Positions 26,000-34,626 of a stretch of 64,000 nucleotides of DNA are shown here, in pieces. The notes beneath the pieces were generated by a model. It made no database searches. It saw nothing but the letters and a program-made list of their open reading frames with translations, and was not told the origin of the DNA. The position numbers were made by a program, and so were the translations under genes. The number at the start of each line of letters is the position of its first letter. Within the stretch, counting starts at the first letter, position 1. The DNA is from Bradyrhizobium sp. Rc3b (GTDB lineage: Bacteria > Pseudomonadota > Alphaproteobacteria > Rhizobiales > Xanthobacteraceae), in NCBI RefSeq assembly GCF_900114915.1, contig NZ_FOUS01000011.1:186001-250000 (forward strand). The letters are read 5' to 3'.

Positions 26000-27185
26000 G
26001 GACAAGCTCTTCAACTATTACGAACGTCAGGATGTTCTGCCGACGTTCGGGAATTTCAAATCGTCCACCGAGCTCGAGGCCTATGCCAGCCAGCGGCGCG
26101 AGCTGTTCTCGGACAAGCTGGTGCTGCCGCCGCGGCTGTTCCGCGATGCCGATGTGCTCGAATTCGGTCCCGATTCCGGCGAGAACGCGCTGGTGTTTGC
26201 CGGTTGGGGCGCGAACATGACGCTCGCCGAGCCGAACCGGCATGCACACCCGAAGATCCAGGCCTACTTTGCACATTTCGGTCTGACCCAACGTCTCCGC
26301 GAGCTCGCACTCGCCGACGTCGAGGGCTTCAGCAGCGATCGCCGCTTCGACATCATCGATGCCGAGGGCTTCATCTACACGGTGCAGCCGAGCGAAAAAT
26401 GGCTCGGCATCTTCCATCGGCTGCTCAATCCGGACGGTTACGCCGTCGTATCCTATTACGAGCGCTATGGCGGCTTCTTCGAGCTCGCGCTCAAGGCGAT
26501 CCATGCGGCCGGCAAGGCATTGACCGGTCGCGCCCCGCTCGAAACCGCGAAGCTGCTTTTCGAGGCGAAGTGGGACAGCATTCCGCACACCCGCAGCTTC
26601 GAATCCTGGCTGATGGACGTGCTGGAAAATCCGTTCGTCCGGCATCGCTACTTTCTCGACGCGGCCACGTTGTGCGCGGCGGCGCATCAACAGGGGTTCG
26701 ACGTTCATTCGGCATGGCCGGCCTACCGCGACAGCCTCGACATCTACTGGCACAAGAAAGTCCTGTCCGGCGATGAGAAGCTGCACCGCGCGACGCGCCA
26801 TCTCGACCGCAGCCGCCTGAGCTTCCTCGGCGGACGAAAGCTCTATCTGGTCGGCAAGGCCGATGCCGTGCAGGCGATCTCGGCATCGATCGAGGCGCTC
26901 GTGCTCGACGTCGATGGTATGATCGACGATCCCTTTGGCGAGAGCCTGCCGCGCGTGATCGCGGGCCTTGCGTCGCTGCGCGAGACAATCCGGACCACAG
27001 ACGTTCTCGCCGACGATGCCGCTGACATCGAAGCCATCATCGCGACGCTCGACAGCTTCCATCGCATCTTTGGCGCGATCGGGCGACGGGACGCGTCCGC
27101 AGTCACCGCCCTCACCCAGGCGGATCCGGCCTTCATCAACACGTGGGGACAGCCGGCGCATTTCCTCGTGATCCGGAAGCGCTAA
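25992..27185 (+). CDS. SAM methyltransferase-fold protein of the glycan cluster
   Basis: A 397-residue protein. DADVLEFGPDSGENALVFAG at about residues 52-71 is a SAM motif I, and RRFDIIDAEGFIYTV fits a later strand of the same fold. The C-terminal 180 residues (from about SFESWLMDVLENP onward) match nothing I recognise and include a helical stretch rich in Asp and Ile. It overlaps the C-methyltransferase by 8 bp and precedes the Gfo/Idh oxidoreductase by 13 nt. Substrate unknown. Confidence 0.7.
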   Translation: MAEDKLFNYYERQDVLPTFGNFKSSTELEAYASQRRELFSDKLVLPPRLFRDADVLEFGPDSGENALVFAGWGANMTLAEPNRHAHPKIQAYFAHFGLTQRLRELALADVEGFSSDRRFDIIDAEGFIYTVQPSEKWLGIFHRLLNPDGYAVVSYYERYGGFFELALKAIHAAGKALTGRAPLETAKLLFEAKWDSIPHTRSFESWLMDVLENPFVRHRYFLDAATLCAAAHQQGFDVHSAWPAYRDSLDIYWHKKVLSGDEKLHRATRHLDRSRLSFLGGRKLYLVGKADAVQAISASIEALVLDVDGMIDDPFGESLPRVIAGLASLRETIRTTDVLADDAADIEAIIATLDSFHRIFGAIGRRDASAVTALTQADPAFINTWGQPAHFLVIRKR

Positions 27186-27198
27186 AGGATCTTAGCCA

Positions 27199-28233
27199 GT
27201 GAAGCCAGGCATTGGCATCATCGGAACGGGCATGGTCGGCCAGATGTGCCACCTCGCCAATTTCGCTGCCAATCCCGCCTGCCGCGTCGTCGCGATCGCC
27301 GATCTCCGGCCGGACCTCGCTGCCGCCGCGGCGCAGAAGTTCGGCATCCCCCAGGTTTACGGCACGCACCGGGAGCTACTTGCGGACAGTGCGGTGTCCG
27401 CCGTCGTCGTCGTGACGAAGCGTCGTGCCACCGGCCCGATCGTCCTGGACGCGTTGAACAGCGGGCGGCACGTGCTGTCGGAAAAGCCGATGGCCTACAC
27501 GACGGCCCAGGCCATTTCGCTGGTCGAAGCCGCGCGGCGGCAAAAACTCGTCTACAGCGTCGGCTACATGAAACGTCACGATGCCGGTGTGGCAAGGGCG
27601 CTGCAGGTGCTGACGCGCTTGCGCGAAGACCGGTCGCTCGGACGCATCGTCCGGGCAAAAGGCTGGTGCTTCGGCGGCGACACGGGCCGGTCGCACGACA
27701 ATTTCGTGATGACCGGCGAAGCGCGACCGGACGGGATCGAACTCTGGCAGGATGGTCCCGACTGGATGCCGCGCGCGATGCGTCCCGGCTACGATAATTT
27801 TCTGAACGTCTTCAGCCATATCATCAATCTGGCGCGTTACCTGCTCGGATCGTCGCCGACGGTCGCCGAAAGCGCGATCGAGATTTCGGGAGCCGCGCGC
27901 ATCACGCTCGACTTCGACGGCATCGCCTGCACGCTGGATCTCGTGAACGGCTCCGAGGGCAGCTGGCGCGAGGGGCTGACGATCGATTTCGAGCGCGGCG
28001 CGGTGACCCTGGAATTGCCGCCACCTTTCGCCGAGCAAGAGGCGGAGGTCACTATCGATCACGATGGTCAGAGCACTCGGCTGACGGGCGAAAAGAGCTG
28101 GGCATTTCGGCGCCAGGCGGACGCCTTCGTTTCCGACGTCGCCGCGCGAGGCGTCCCCTTGGCCTCCGGCGCGGATTCAGTGACCGACATCGCGCTTGCG
28201 GAGACGGTTTGGAAACAGCGGGCTAGCGGTTAG
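27199..28233 (+). CDS. Gfo/Idh/MocA-family NAD(P)-dependent oxidoreductase
   Basis: A 344-residue oxidoreductase. The Rossmann motif IGIIGTGMVGQMCH is at about residues 4-17, and LSEKPMAYT carries the conserved Glu-Lys-Pro. The C-terminal alpha/beta domain has NVFSHIINLARYLLG. Family members oxidise or reduce sugars, often UDP-sugars at C3, or inositol. Starts at GTG 27199. In this cluster it could supply the keto sugar for an aminotransferase. Its end overlaps the convergent gene at 28223 by 11 bp. Confidence 0.88.
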   Translation: MKPGIGIIGTGMVGQMCHLANFAANPACRVVAIADLRPDLAAAAAQKFGIPQVYGTHRELLADSAVSAVVVVTKRRATGPIVLDALNSGRHVLSEKPMAYTTAQAISLVEAARRQKLVYSVGYMKRHDAGVARALQVLTRLREDRSLGRIVRAKGWCFGGDTGRSHDNFVMTGEARPDGIELWQDGPDWMPRAMRPGYDNFLNVFSHIINLARYLLGSSPTVAESAIEISGAARITLDFDGIACTLDLVNGSEGSWREGLTIDFERGAVTLELPPPFAEQEAEVTIDHDGQSTRLTGEKSWAFRRQADAFVSDVAARGVPLASGADSVTDIALAETVWKQRASG

Positions 28234-29893
28234 GCGCGGCATCCTTGCTTGCGCCCTCGAGCGGCAGGACACCCGCGATGGGCCCGAGCTTGATCGTCAC
28301 CTGCGCAAGTTGAGCCAGGAACTCCCCAACATCGCAGCGCGCCAGGAACCGGCACGCATAGTACTTCCGCACCAAGGTCTGGTTCGGTGCGGCCACCGGG
28401 CCCGGCTGGAACGAAATCGTCGCCTGCGGCCCCGTCGGATCGAAATGATGGAATGCGCTTCCCGGAGCCGTCCGCGCCTCGTCCATTCCCCGCAGGATGT
28501 CGGGCCGCTCGGCCCGCAGTGCAAATCCGAAGAACGGCTGATTGCCCCAGGCAAGGCGCAGCATGCCGGTGACCTCGGCGAGGCCGAACGGCACATGCCG
28601 TGAGGGGTAGTCGAAAAAGCCATCATCGAGCGCATAGACCGTCGCCGCGGGCTGGGCGCGGCCGGCAAGGCTGCGCGTCAGGGCCTCCTGCTTCAGCGTT
28701 CTCGCCTGCATGAAGACGTAGTCGCTCCACAGCATGCCGATCGACATGATCAGGCCCGATCCAAATATGGCTGCAAAGGCGGTGCTGGGACTGGTCCAAC
28801 GTTCGGCCAGCCGCTTGAATGCGAGAAACCCCAGCGCCGCAGGCACACCGAACATCAGCAGATGTCGGCTCTCGTAGAAATGCGTGGACGACGGCCGCAG
28901 GCCGGCGATCAGATAGGGCGACGACAATGCGAGGAACAAGACCACGGCGAGCACGAGCGGCAAGGCGATCGCAAGTCTGGACGTGGTCGGCTTCATGTCG
29001 GCGCGCAGCAGCAGCAAGACGATGCCGACGAGCACCGCCGCCAAAATGAACAGCCCCGGGACGGCGATCGCCGCGCGCAATGCGTGGGCCAGGACGTCCC
29101 TGTAGCCGGTGATGAAGAATGCCAACCATCCCTTCACCAACTCGCCGAGCGTCGGGAAATGGGCATCATAGTGCTGCGCGTACACGCCGATCCGCTTGAA
29201 CCAGATATTGAGCGTGCCCCAGTAGATCAGAGGAAGCAGGATCAATTCCGGATAACCCACGGCGCAGCGCCAGGATGCGAGCCATGTGCGGCGAACCAAA
29301 CCGTCCGTGGCCTTTCCGCCCTGCCATATCGCAACGAACAGACCAAGCAGCACGAAGGCATAGAGCACGATCGTCGAGTTGAGCGCGAAGCCCAGCAGGA
29401 ACACGAGCGCACAGGCCACGCGAAGCAGCACGCGCCGCAGGCCGCGGGCGCTGAAAGCCAGCGTCAACAGCCATGCGCCGATGAACAGCAATCCGAAGCT
29501 GAAGACGTAGACCGCGTTCGCCTTGCCCGCCCACAGCTGATAGCCGGGATATGTCCAGACGATCAGCGCGAAACCGACTGCCTCGGCGCGGTCGAGCAGA
29601 CCGAGACGCGTTGCGGTCAGGGCGAGCGATATTGCGCCGAAGACAATTCCAGCAATCGCCAGCGAGACCATCACGACAACGGGGGCGCCCGTCCAGTTCG
29701 CGAACGTGTCGTAGCTGTAAAAGATCGGATGACCGGCGCCGTTCAGCAGGAAATCGATGTTGATGAAATAGTCGGGACGCGGCTTGAGCACCAGCCAGTC
29801 GTCCATGAAGAGACCGTCGTTGAGGAGCATCGGCGCATGCGCAGCCAATAGCACCACGAGGAGGACGACTATCGCACGCAGCAATGGAGACAT
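28223..29893 (-). CDS. Polytopic membrane protein, probable GT-C-fold glycosyltransferase
   Basis: A 556-residue protein with about eleven hydrophobic helices. Just after the first helix is FMDDWLVLKPRPDYF, and the Asp pair there is the kind of acidic motif GT-C glycosyltransferases (ArnT/PMT/GT39-like) place in the first external loop. The soluble C-terminal part is about 150 residues. I set the start at ATG 29891-29893 (MSPLLRAIVV) because it opens the first helix; longer forms add a charged tail. It probably transfers a lipid-linked sugar at the periplasmic face. It is convergent with the Gfo/Idh gene and divergent from 30046. Confidence 0.65.
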   Translation of the reverse strand: MSPLLRAIVVLLVVLLAAHAPMLLNDGLFMDDWLVLKPRPDYFINIDFLLNGAGHPIFYSYDTFANWTGAPVVVMVSLAIAGIVFGAISLALTATRLGLLDRAEAVGFALIVWTYPGYQLWAGKANAVYVFSFGLLFIGAWLLTLAFSARGLRRVLLRVACALVFLLGFALNSTIVLYAFVLLGLFVAIWQGGKATDGLVRRTWLASWRCAVGYPELILLPLIYWGTLNIWFKRIGVYAQHYDAHFPTLGELVKGWLAFFITGYRDVLAHALRAAIAVPGLFILAAVLVGIVLLLLRADMKPTTSRLAIALPLVLAVVLFLALSSPYLIAGLRPSSTHFYESRHLLMFGVPAALGFLAFKRLAERWTSPSTAFAAIFGSGLIMSIGMLWSDYVFMQARTLKQEALTRSLAGRAQPAATVYALDDGFFDYPSRHVPFGLAEVTGMLRLAWGNQPFFGFALRAERPDILRGMDEARTAPGSAFHHFDPTGPQATISFQPGPVAAPNQTLVRKYYACRFLARCDVGEFLAQLAQVTIKLGPIAGVLPLEGASKDAAPNR

Positions 29894-29969
29894 CTCGGAC
29901 GGAGGAACGGCATCGCCGGCAGGATTCGCACGCCCACGTGACGTCCGCAAGGCGGGAGGATGGGCTCCC

Positions 29970-29998
29970 TTGACCGGAAAAATGCGACCTTTTATAGA
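29970..29998 (+). promoter_or_regulatory. Predicted sigma70-type promoter for the small membrane protein pair
   Basis: TTGACC (29970-29975) and TATAGA (29993-29998) are 17 bp apart, placing a start near 30005, about 40 nt before the ATG at 30046. It is one of the best -35/-10 matches in the window. Confidence 0.62.
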
Positions 29999-30045
29999 CT
30001 TTCGCTCTGGCTGGGCCAGAGAGGCGTCCGGGACGATTTTCCGCA

Positions 30046-30552
30046 ATGAACATGCTCCCAGGCCCGGCGCAAGCCGCTGCGATTGGTCTCAGTGTCGCGC
30101 TGCCGCTGCTGTTGCTGTGCTACGCGCGCATCGCCGCCACCGGCGGATCCGGCCGCCGCTTCCGGCTAGGCTGCATCACCGTCTTGGCCCTTTACGCGAT
30201 CGCCTGTCTCGCGCTTCCCGGTCAGCGCCGTTATGACGACGTGCTTGGCGGCCTGTTCCTGCTCGCGACCGCGATGATGTTTTTCTACATCCTGTTCAGC
30301 CTGCTGGCCTGGGGCTTTACGCTGACGCTGCTCACGGCACTCGTTAAAGCCGGGCGTCCCCTCACCCTGGAGCAATGGGCCGTAGCCTACATGCAGGGCG
30401 GAGATCTCGGCACCTTCACGCACAACCGCCTGAAGCTCCTGGTCGGCGCGGGGATGGTGATCACGGCCGACGGCAGGCTGGCTCCGACGGCCAAGGGGGT
30501 GGCGGTCGCGCGTCTCGTCAAATTCGTTCGTCTGTCGACGGGCCTTGGGTGA
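30046..30552 (+). CDS. Small membrane protein with C-terminal winged-helix-like domain (first of pair)
   Basis: A 168-residue protein. Three hydrophobic helices fill roughly residues 8-105. A cytoplasmic tail follows, in which TFTHNRLKLLVGAGMVI and LAPTAKGVAVARLVKF resemble a winged helix (recognition helix followed by the wing). No family name is known to me. The gene downstream has the same length and layout, so they look like diverged duplicates. Both precede a GT2 gene and may form or regulate a membrane glycosyltransferase complex. That is inference. Confidence 0.7.
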   Translation: MNMLPGPAQAAAIGLSVALPLLLLCYARIAATGGSGRRFRLGCITVLALYAIACLALPGQRRYDDVLGGLFLLATAMMFFYILFSLLAWGFTLTLLTALVKAGRPLTLEQWAVAYMQGGDLGTFTHNRLKLLVGAGMVITADGRLAPTAKGVAVARLVKFVRLSTGLG

Positions 30553-30562
30553 GCGGCCACGA

Positions 30563-31069
30563 ATGTCCTTCGTTGTCGGATTTCTCGCCGCAGTGACTTT
30601 CGCCTTGTTGGCGCCTGCCTTGCAGCTCATGGCCCGCGCTCGCGGATGGTCGCTTGGCGCCGTGACCCTGCTTGCGATCGCCGCGATCCTCACCCATGGT
30701 CTCGGCGTGATGCTTGGAATCCTCGTCGTCCCGCAATTTCAGTATTGGGACGCCGCGTCGATTTTCGGTTTTTGCGTGATGGGTTACGTCTTCGCTTTTG
30801 GCGCAGTGTACAAATCCGTTTCCCTGGACATTCTGCTCAGCCTCATCGACCGGCCCGGGCGGAGGGCTCCGCTTTCGGAGATCGTCGAACGGCAGGTTCC
30901 AGATCTGTTCCAGGGACGAATTAGGAACTTGGTCGATGGCGGCCTGGTCGAACCGGTGGATTCACACTTCGCGGCGACTTCGGCGGGTCGGACTATGGCA
31001 GGCCGCGTCGGACAACTGCGCCGCGCCTTCGGTATCGGCGATACCAGCCTCTATGATTTTTCCGAATAG
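30563..31069 (+). CDS. Small membrane protein with C-terminal winged-helix-like domain (second of pair)
   Basis: A 168-residue protein with three or four hydrophobic helices in residues 1-95 and a tail with FQGRIRNLVDGGLVEPV and AATSAGRTMAGRVGQL. The tail parallels that of the upstream protein. I chose ATG 30563; a TTG at 30545 would overlap the previous gene. Eleven nt separate it from the first copy, so they are co-transcribed. Function unknown. Confidence 0.68.
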   Translation: MSFVVGFLAAVTFALLAPALQLMARARGWSLGAVTLLAIAAILTHGLGVMLGILVVPQFQYWDAASIFGFCVMGYVFAFGAVYKSVSLDILLSLIDRPGRRAPLSEIVERQVPDLFQGRIRNLVDGGLVEPVDSHFAATSAGRTMAGRVGQLRRAFGIGDTSLYDFSE

Positions 31070-31212
31070 TTGCCGAGATCACACACATCGCCGGTTTCGT
31101 GCCGATTGTGCAGGGCATATCTGCGGGCCCCTTATTGTTCGCCTGGTTCAGATGACCTAGAGTTGCGCTAGGGTTCCACCAGTAAAGAGTGGCCGGCAAC
31201 GGGCGGCATGAG

Positions 31213-31974
31213 ATGACACCTTCCAGGGCGGCAAAACGGCTTACGATCGTCATCCCTGCACTGAATGAGCAGGACAAGATCGCCGACACCATTGACGGCG
31301 TGCTGCCGCTCGCCCGCGAACTCCTCGACGATTTCGAGATCTTCCTGATCGACGACGGCAGCACCGACGCCACCGGCGCGATCATGGACGAGTTCGCAGC
31401 CGGCGAGCGGCGCATCATCGTGCAACATAACGCCGAGCCGCGAGGCGTCGGTGCCGGCTTCGAATACGCCCTGTCGCGCGCGAAATTCGATGCCATCACG
31501 CTCATTCCCGGCGATCACGCCTTTCAGAACGAGGGTGTTGCCCGGATGTTCAAGGCGGCGGGCGCCGCCGACCTCGTCATCACCTATCGCGACAACCAGT
31601 CGGACCGCTCCGTCAACCGCTCGCTGCAGTCGCATTCGCTTCGGTTCATCCTGAACTGCCTGTTCGGCTTCTGGCTGTCCGACTATCACAGCATGATCGT
31701 CTACCCCGTGAAATGGCTGCGCCAGATCGCGGTCAAGGCCGACGGCTACGGCTATCAGATCTGCGCGTTGATCTCGCTGCTCCAGCTCGGCCTCACCTAC
31801 GTCCAGGTGCCCGTGAGCCTGAACGCAGAGCTGAAGGGCTCGTCCCGTGCGCTGCGCCTGCGTACCTATTTCGAGCTCGGCGGCACCATCGTCTCGCTGC
31901 TGCGCCGCGTTCCCATCCGGGACGTCGATCTCAGCCAGATTCCTGACGACGCGGAGCGGGCCCCGGCGCGCTAG
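31213..31974 (+). CDS. Family 2 glycosyltransferase (dolichol-phosphate-mannose synthase-like)
   Basis: A 253-residue GT-A enzyme. TIVIPALNEQDKI at the N-terminus, FLIDDGSTDATG for nucleotide binding, and a DXD region reading LIPGDHAF, where Gly replaces the first Asp of the usual motif. No membrane anchor is evident, although the neighbouring membrane proteins could supply one. It may make a polyprenyl-phosphate sugar that feeds the GT-C proteins nearby. I chose ATG 31213 (MTPSRAAKRL). Confidence 0.82.
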   Translation: MTPSRAAKRLTIVIPALNEQDKIADTIDGVLPLARELLDDFEIFLIDDGSTDATGAIMDEFAAGERRIIVQHNAEPRGVGAGFEYALSRAKFDAITLIPGDHAFQNEGVARMFKAAGAADLVITYRDNQSDRSVNRSLQSHSLRFILNCLFGFWLSDYHSMIVYPVKWLRQIAVKADGYGYQICALISLLQLGLTYVQVPVSLNAELKGSSRALRLRTYFELGGTIVSLLRRVPIRDVDLSQIPDDAERAPAR

Positions 31975-32110
31975 GCGCCGCCTGGCCTGCCAACCCCGGA
32001 CATCAAGCGGATGGGCTCAGGCCTGGTGAGATGGGCTCGCGCGTGGCGATTCGCCCGCGGGACGCCTTGTCCCTATCCTGCCAGCACCTGACTTAAGTGA
32101 TTGATTTGAC

Positions 32111-32186
32111 TGGCAGGAGTGGCAGGGCTCGAACCTGCGACCCCCGGTTTTGGAGACCGGTGCTCTACCAATTGAGCTACACTCCT
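32111..32186 (-). tRNA. tRNA-Trp (anticodon CCA)
   Basis: On the minus strand the sequence folds as a full 76-nt tRNA. The acceptor stem is AGGAGTG/CACTCCT, and the D arm is GCTC-AATTGGTA-GAGC. The anticodon stem is CCGGT/ACCGG with loop CTCCAAA. The T arm is GCAGG-TTCGAGC-CCTGC, and an encoded CCA ends the gene. In many alphaproteobacteria tRNA-Trp lies directly upstream of secE; here about 26 kb of glycan genes separate them on the same strand. Confidence 0.97.
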
Positions 32187-32336
32187 ACAGACCTCGGGTC
32201 GCCCCAAGATCAGGGCCGCTTTCAAGCACAGGCGACGGCCGGTTTGCAAGGGTGAACCGCGCCCGCTTCGCTTGTTTGTACCGGGGTTTCTGGGCCACAG
32301 TCCGTTGCCGATATCAAAAACACACTGGGAGTACCC

Positions 32337-33572
32337 ATGACCGCCACAGCGACCGCTCCAGCCGCCTCACAGGCCACGATCGCAGCCTCCACCCCGCCTT
32401 TGCCCGAGGCAAGGCCGGAGACGCTCGGGCTGTCGCGGCTGCGCCTGCAGGCCATGTCGGACGCCTTCAAGCGCGAGATCGACAAGGGAACGGTTCCCGG
32501 GGTCACCGTGCTGGTGGCGAGGGGCGGCCAGGTTGGCTGGTTCGAGGGGCTCGGCCGGCAGAGCCCGGCGGCCGCGGCGCCGATGACGCGGGATTCGATC
32601 TTCCGGATATTCTCGATGACCAAGCCGATCGTCTCGGTCGCCATCATGGCGCTGGTCGAGGACGGCTATCTCCTGCTCAGCGACGCCGTCGCAAAGTTCA
32701 TCCCGGAATTTGCCGGCCAGCAGGTCGGCATCGTCAAGGACGGCAAGCTGGAGCTGGTGCCGCCGGCGCGGCCGATGACCGTGCAGGACCTGCTTCGCCA
32801 CACCTCGGGCCTGACCTACGAGCATCAGGGCGACGGCCCCGTGCACAAGCTCTACCAGGAGTCCCGCGTCCGTAGCCGCAAGATCACCAACGCCGAGCAC
32901 GCCGCCCTGGTGGCGAGCTTCCCGCTGGTTTGCCAGCCCGGCGCGGAATTCAACTACAGCCGCTCCACCGACATCCTCGGCCGCATCATCGAGGTCGTCA
33001 GCGGCAAGTCGCTCGGCACGTTCCTCACCGAACGCGTGCTCGCCCCGCTGCAGATGGCCGAGACCGGCTTCTCGACCTCGGAGGCCAATGCGGGCAGGCT
33101 CGCCGAGCCGTTCGCGGCCGATCCCTGGACCGGCGACAAGGTCGCGCTGTTCAACATGCACGAAGCACCGGTGATGGAGTCCGGCGGCGGCGGCCTGGTC
33201 TCGACCACGATGGACTATGCGCGCTTCTGCCTGATGCTGCGCAACGGCGGCACGCTCGACGGCACCAGGATCATCGGCCGCAAGACGCTGGAGCTGATGG
33301 CGTCCGATCATCTCGGGCCGCAGGTTCAGACCAACGGCACCCTGCTCTCGCCCGGCCACGGTTTCGGCCTCGGCTTCGCCGTGCGCCGCGAGGCCGGCAT
33401 CGCGCCGTTCCCCGGCAGCGTCGGCCAGTATTTCTGGAGCGGCATCGCGGGGACGTTCTTCTGGATCGATCCGAAGGAGGATCTGTTCGCGGTGTTCATG
33501 AGCCAGGGGCCGGGACAGCGCGACTACACGCGAACGCTGGTGCGGGATCTGGTTTACGCGGCGGTGGAGTGA
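32337..33572 (+). CDS. Serine hydrolase of the class C beta-lactamase/esterase family
   Basis: A 411-residue protein with the S-x-x-K nucleophile motif SMTK (S93-K96), the Y-x-N-like tyrosine in EFNYSRSTD, and HGFGLGFAV as the third motif. No signal peptide is visible, which suggests a cytosolic esterase or peptidase (CubicO/EstB-like) rather than a periplasmic beta-lactamase. It stands alone between tRNA-Trp and a repeat, so the substrate is unknown. Confidence 0.85.
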   Translation: MTATATAPAASQATIAASTPPLPEARPETLGLSRLRLQAMSDAFKREIDKGTVPGVTVLVARGGQVGWFEGLGRQSPAAAAPMTRDSIFRIFSMTKPIVSVAIMALVEDGYLLLSDAVAKFIPEFAGQQVGIVKDGKLELVPPARPMTVQDLLRHTSGLTYEHQGDGPVHKLYQESRVRSRKITNAEHAALVASFPLVCQPGAEFNYSRSTDILGRIIEVVSGKSLGTFLTERVLAPLQMAETGFSTSEANAGRLAEPFAADPWTGDKVALFNMHEAPVMESGGGGLVSTTMDYARFCLMLRNGGTLDGTRIIGRKTLELMASDHLGPQVQTNGTLLSPGHGFGLGFAVRREAGIAPFPGSVGQYFWSGIAGTFFWIDPKEDLFAVFMSQGPGQRDYTRTLVRDLVYAAVE

Positions 33573-33618
33573 GACAGCGTCGCTTGAGTTGAATGATCAA
33601 GCGTCAAGCTCGGTGCAA

Positions 33619-33735
33619 CCTCTCCCGCTTGCGGGGGAGGTCGGCACCAAGTGCCGGGTGGGGGCTCTCTCCTCTTGGGGGTCCTCGATTGTGGAGACAC
33701 CCCTCCCCAACCCTCCCCCGCAAGCGGGAGAGGGA
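33619..33735. repeat. Palindromic intergenic repeat (CCTCTCCCGCTTGCGGGGGA type)
   Basis: The left arm CCTCTCCCGCTTGCGGGGGA and the right arm TCCCCCGCAAGCGGGAGAGG are near-perfect inverse complements across about 100 nt. Repeats with this core are very common in rhizobial genomes; that part is prior knowledge. It lies between the convergent serine hydrolase and SDR genes and may act as a bidirectional transcript end. Confidence 0.7.
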
Positions 33736-33777
33736 GCGCACCGTCACTCGCGGCCACACCGTGGCCTACAACGCTTC

Positions 33778-34545
33778 TCAACTAATCGTCGCGCCGCCGT
33801 CGATCACCATGGTCTGGCCGGTCATGAAGTCGCCGGCCTTGGACCCCAGGAACACCGCGGCACCGGCGATCTCGTCGGGGATGCCGATGCGCAGGAGCGG
33901 CGAGCGCGCGGTCGAGGCCTTCAGGTTCTCCGGATTGTCCCACAGCGCCTTGGCAAAATCGGTCTTGATCAGGCCGGGCGCGATGCAGTTCACGCGGATG
34001 TTGTCCTTGCCGTATTCGCAGGCGAGGTTGCGCGCGAGCTGCATGTCGGCGGCCTTGGAGATGGCGTAGGCGCCGAGGATGGTCGAGCCTTTCAACCCGC
34101 CGATCGAGGAGACGATGATGATGGAGCCGTCCTTGCGCTCGATCATCTGCGGCACCACCATCGAGATCAGCCAGTTGTTGGCGACGATGTTGTTGTCCAG
34201 GATCTTCCGGAACTGGTCGTCGGAGATGCCGGCGAGCGGACCGTAGTATGGGTTCGAAGCGGCGTTGCAGACCAGCACGTCGATCTTGCCGAAGGCGCGG
34301 TTGCTCTCGTCGACGAGGTTTTGCAAATTCTCCTTCGAGGAGATGTTGGCGGCGATCGCGACCGCGGTGCCCTTGCCGAACTTGTCGTTGATGCCCTTGG
34401 CCACCTGCTCGCAGACGTCGGCCTTGCGCGATGAGATCACGACCTTGGCGCCGTGCTCGGCCATGCGCTCGGCGATCGCAAGCCCAATGCCGCGCGTCGA
34501 TCCGGTGATGACGGCGACTTTCCCCTTCATGTCGAACAAGGTCAT
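33778..34545 (-). CDS. Short-chain dehydrogenase/reductase (SDR), fatty/keto-acyl type
   Basis: A 255-residue classical SDR. The cofactor motif is VITGSTRGIGLAIAERM, the structural Asn is in VCNAASNPYYG, and the catalytic Ser, Tyr and Lys are in VSSIGGLKGS and AYAISKAADM. The C-terminal GQTMVIDGGATIS is typical. I set the start at ATG 34543-34545 (MTLFDMKGK). It may act on a beta-hydroxyacyl or xenobiotic alcohol. Confidence 0.9.
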   Translation of the reverse strand: MTLFDMKGKVAVITGSTRGIGLAIAERMAEHGAKVVISSRKADVCEQVAKGINDKFGKGTAVAIAANISSKENLQNLVDESNRAFGKIDVLVCNAASNPYYGPLAGISDDQFRKILDNNIVANNWLISMVVPQMIERKDGSIIIVSSIGGLKGSTILGAYAISKAADMQLARNLACEYGKDNIRVNCIAPGLIKTDFAKALWDNPENLKASTARSPLLRIGIPDEIAGAAVFLGSKAGDFMTGQTMVIDGGATIS

Positions 34546-34626
34546 GTTTCTCTCCCAGATTGATCTTTGTCTTCGTCTCCAGATTCCGGGCTCGATGCTG
34601 CGCATCGCCCCGGAATGACAGCTCAG

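Noticed and set aside
32337..33572. Beta-lactamase resistance gene
   Set aside because: The SxxK and Tyr motifs are shared with esterases, there is no signal peptide, and the third motif differs from AmpC enzymes.
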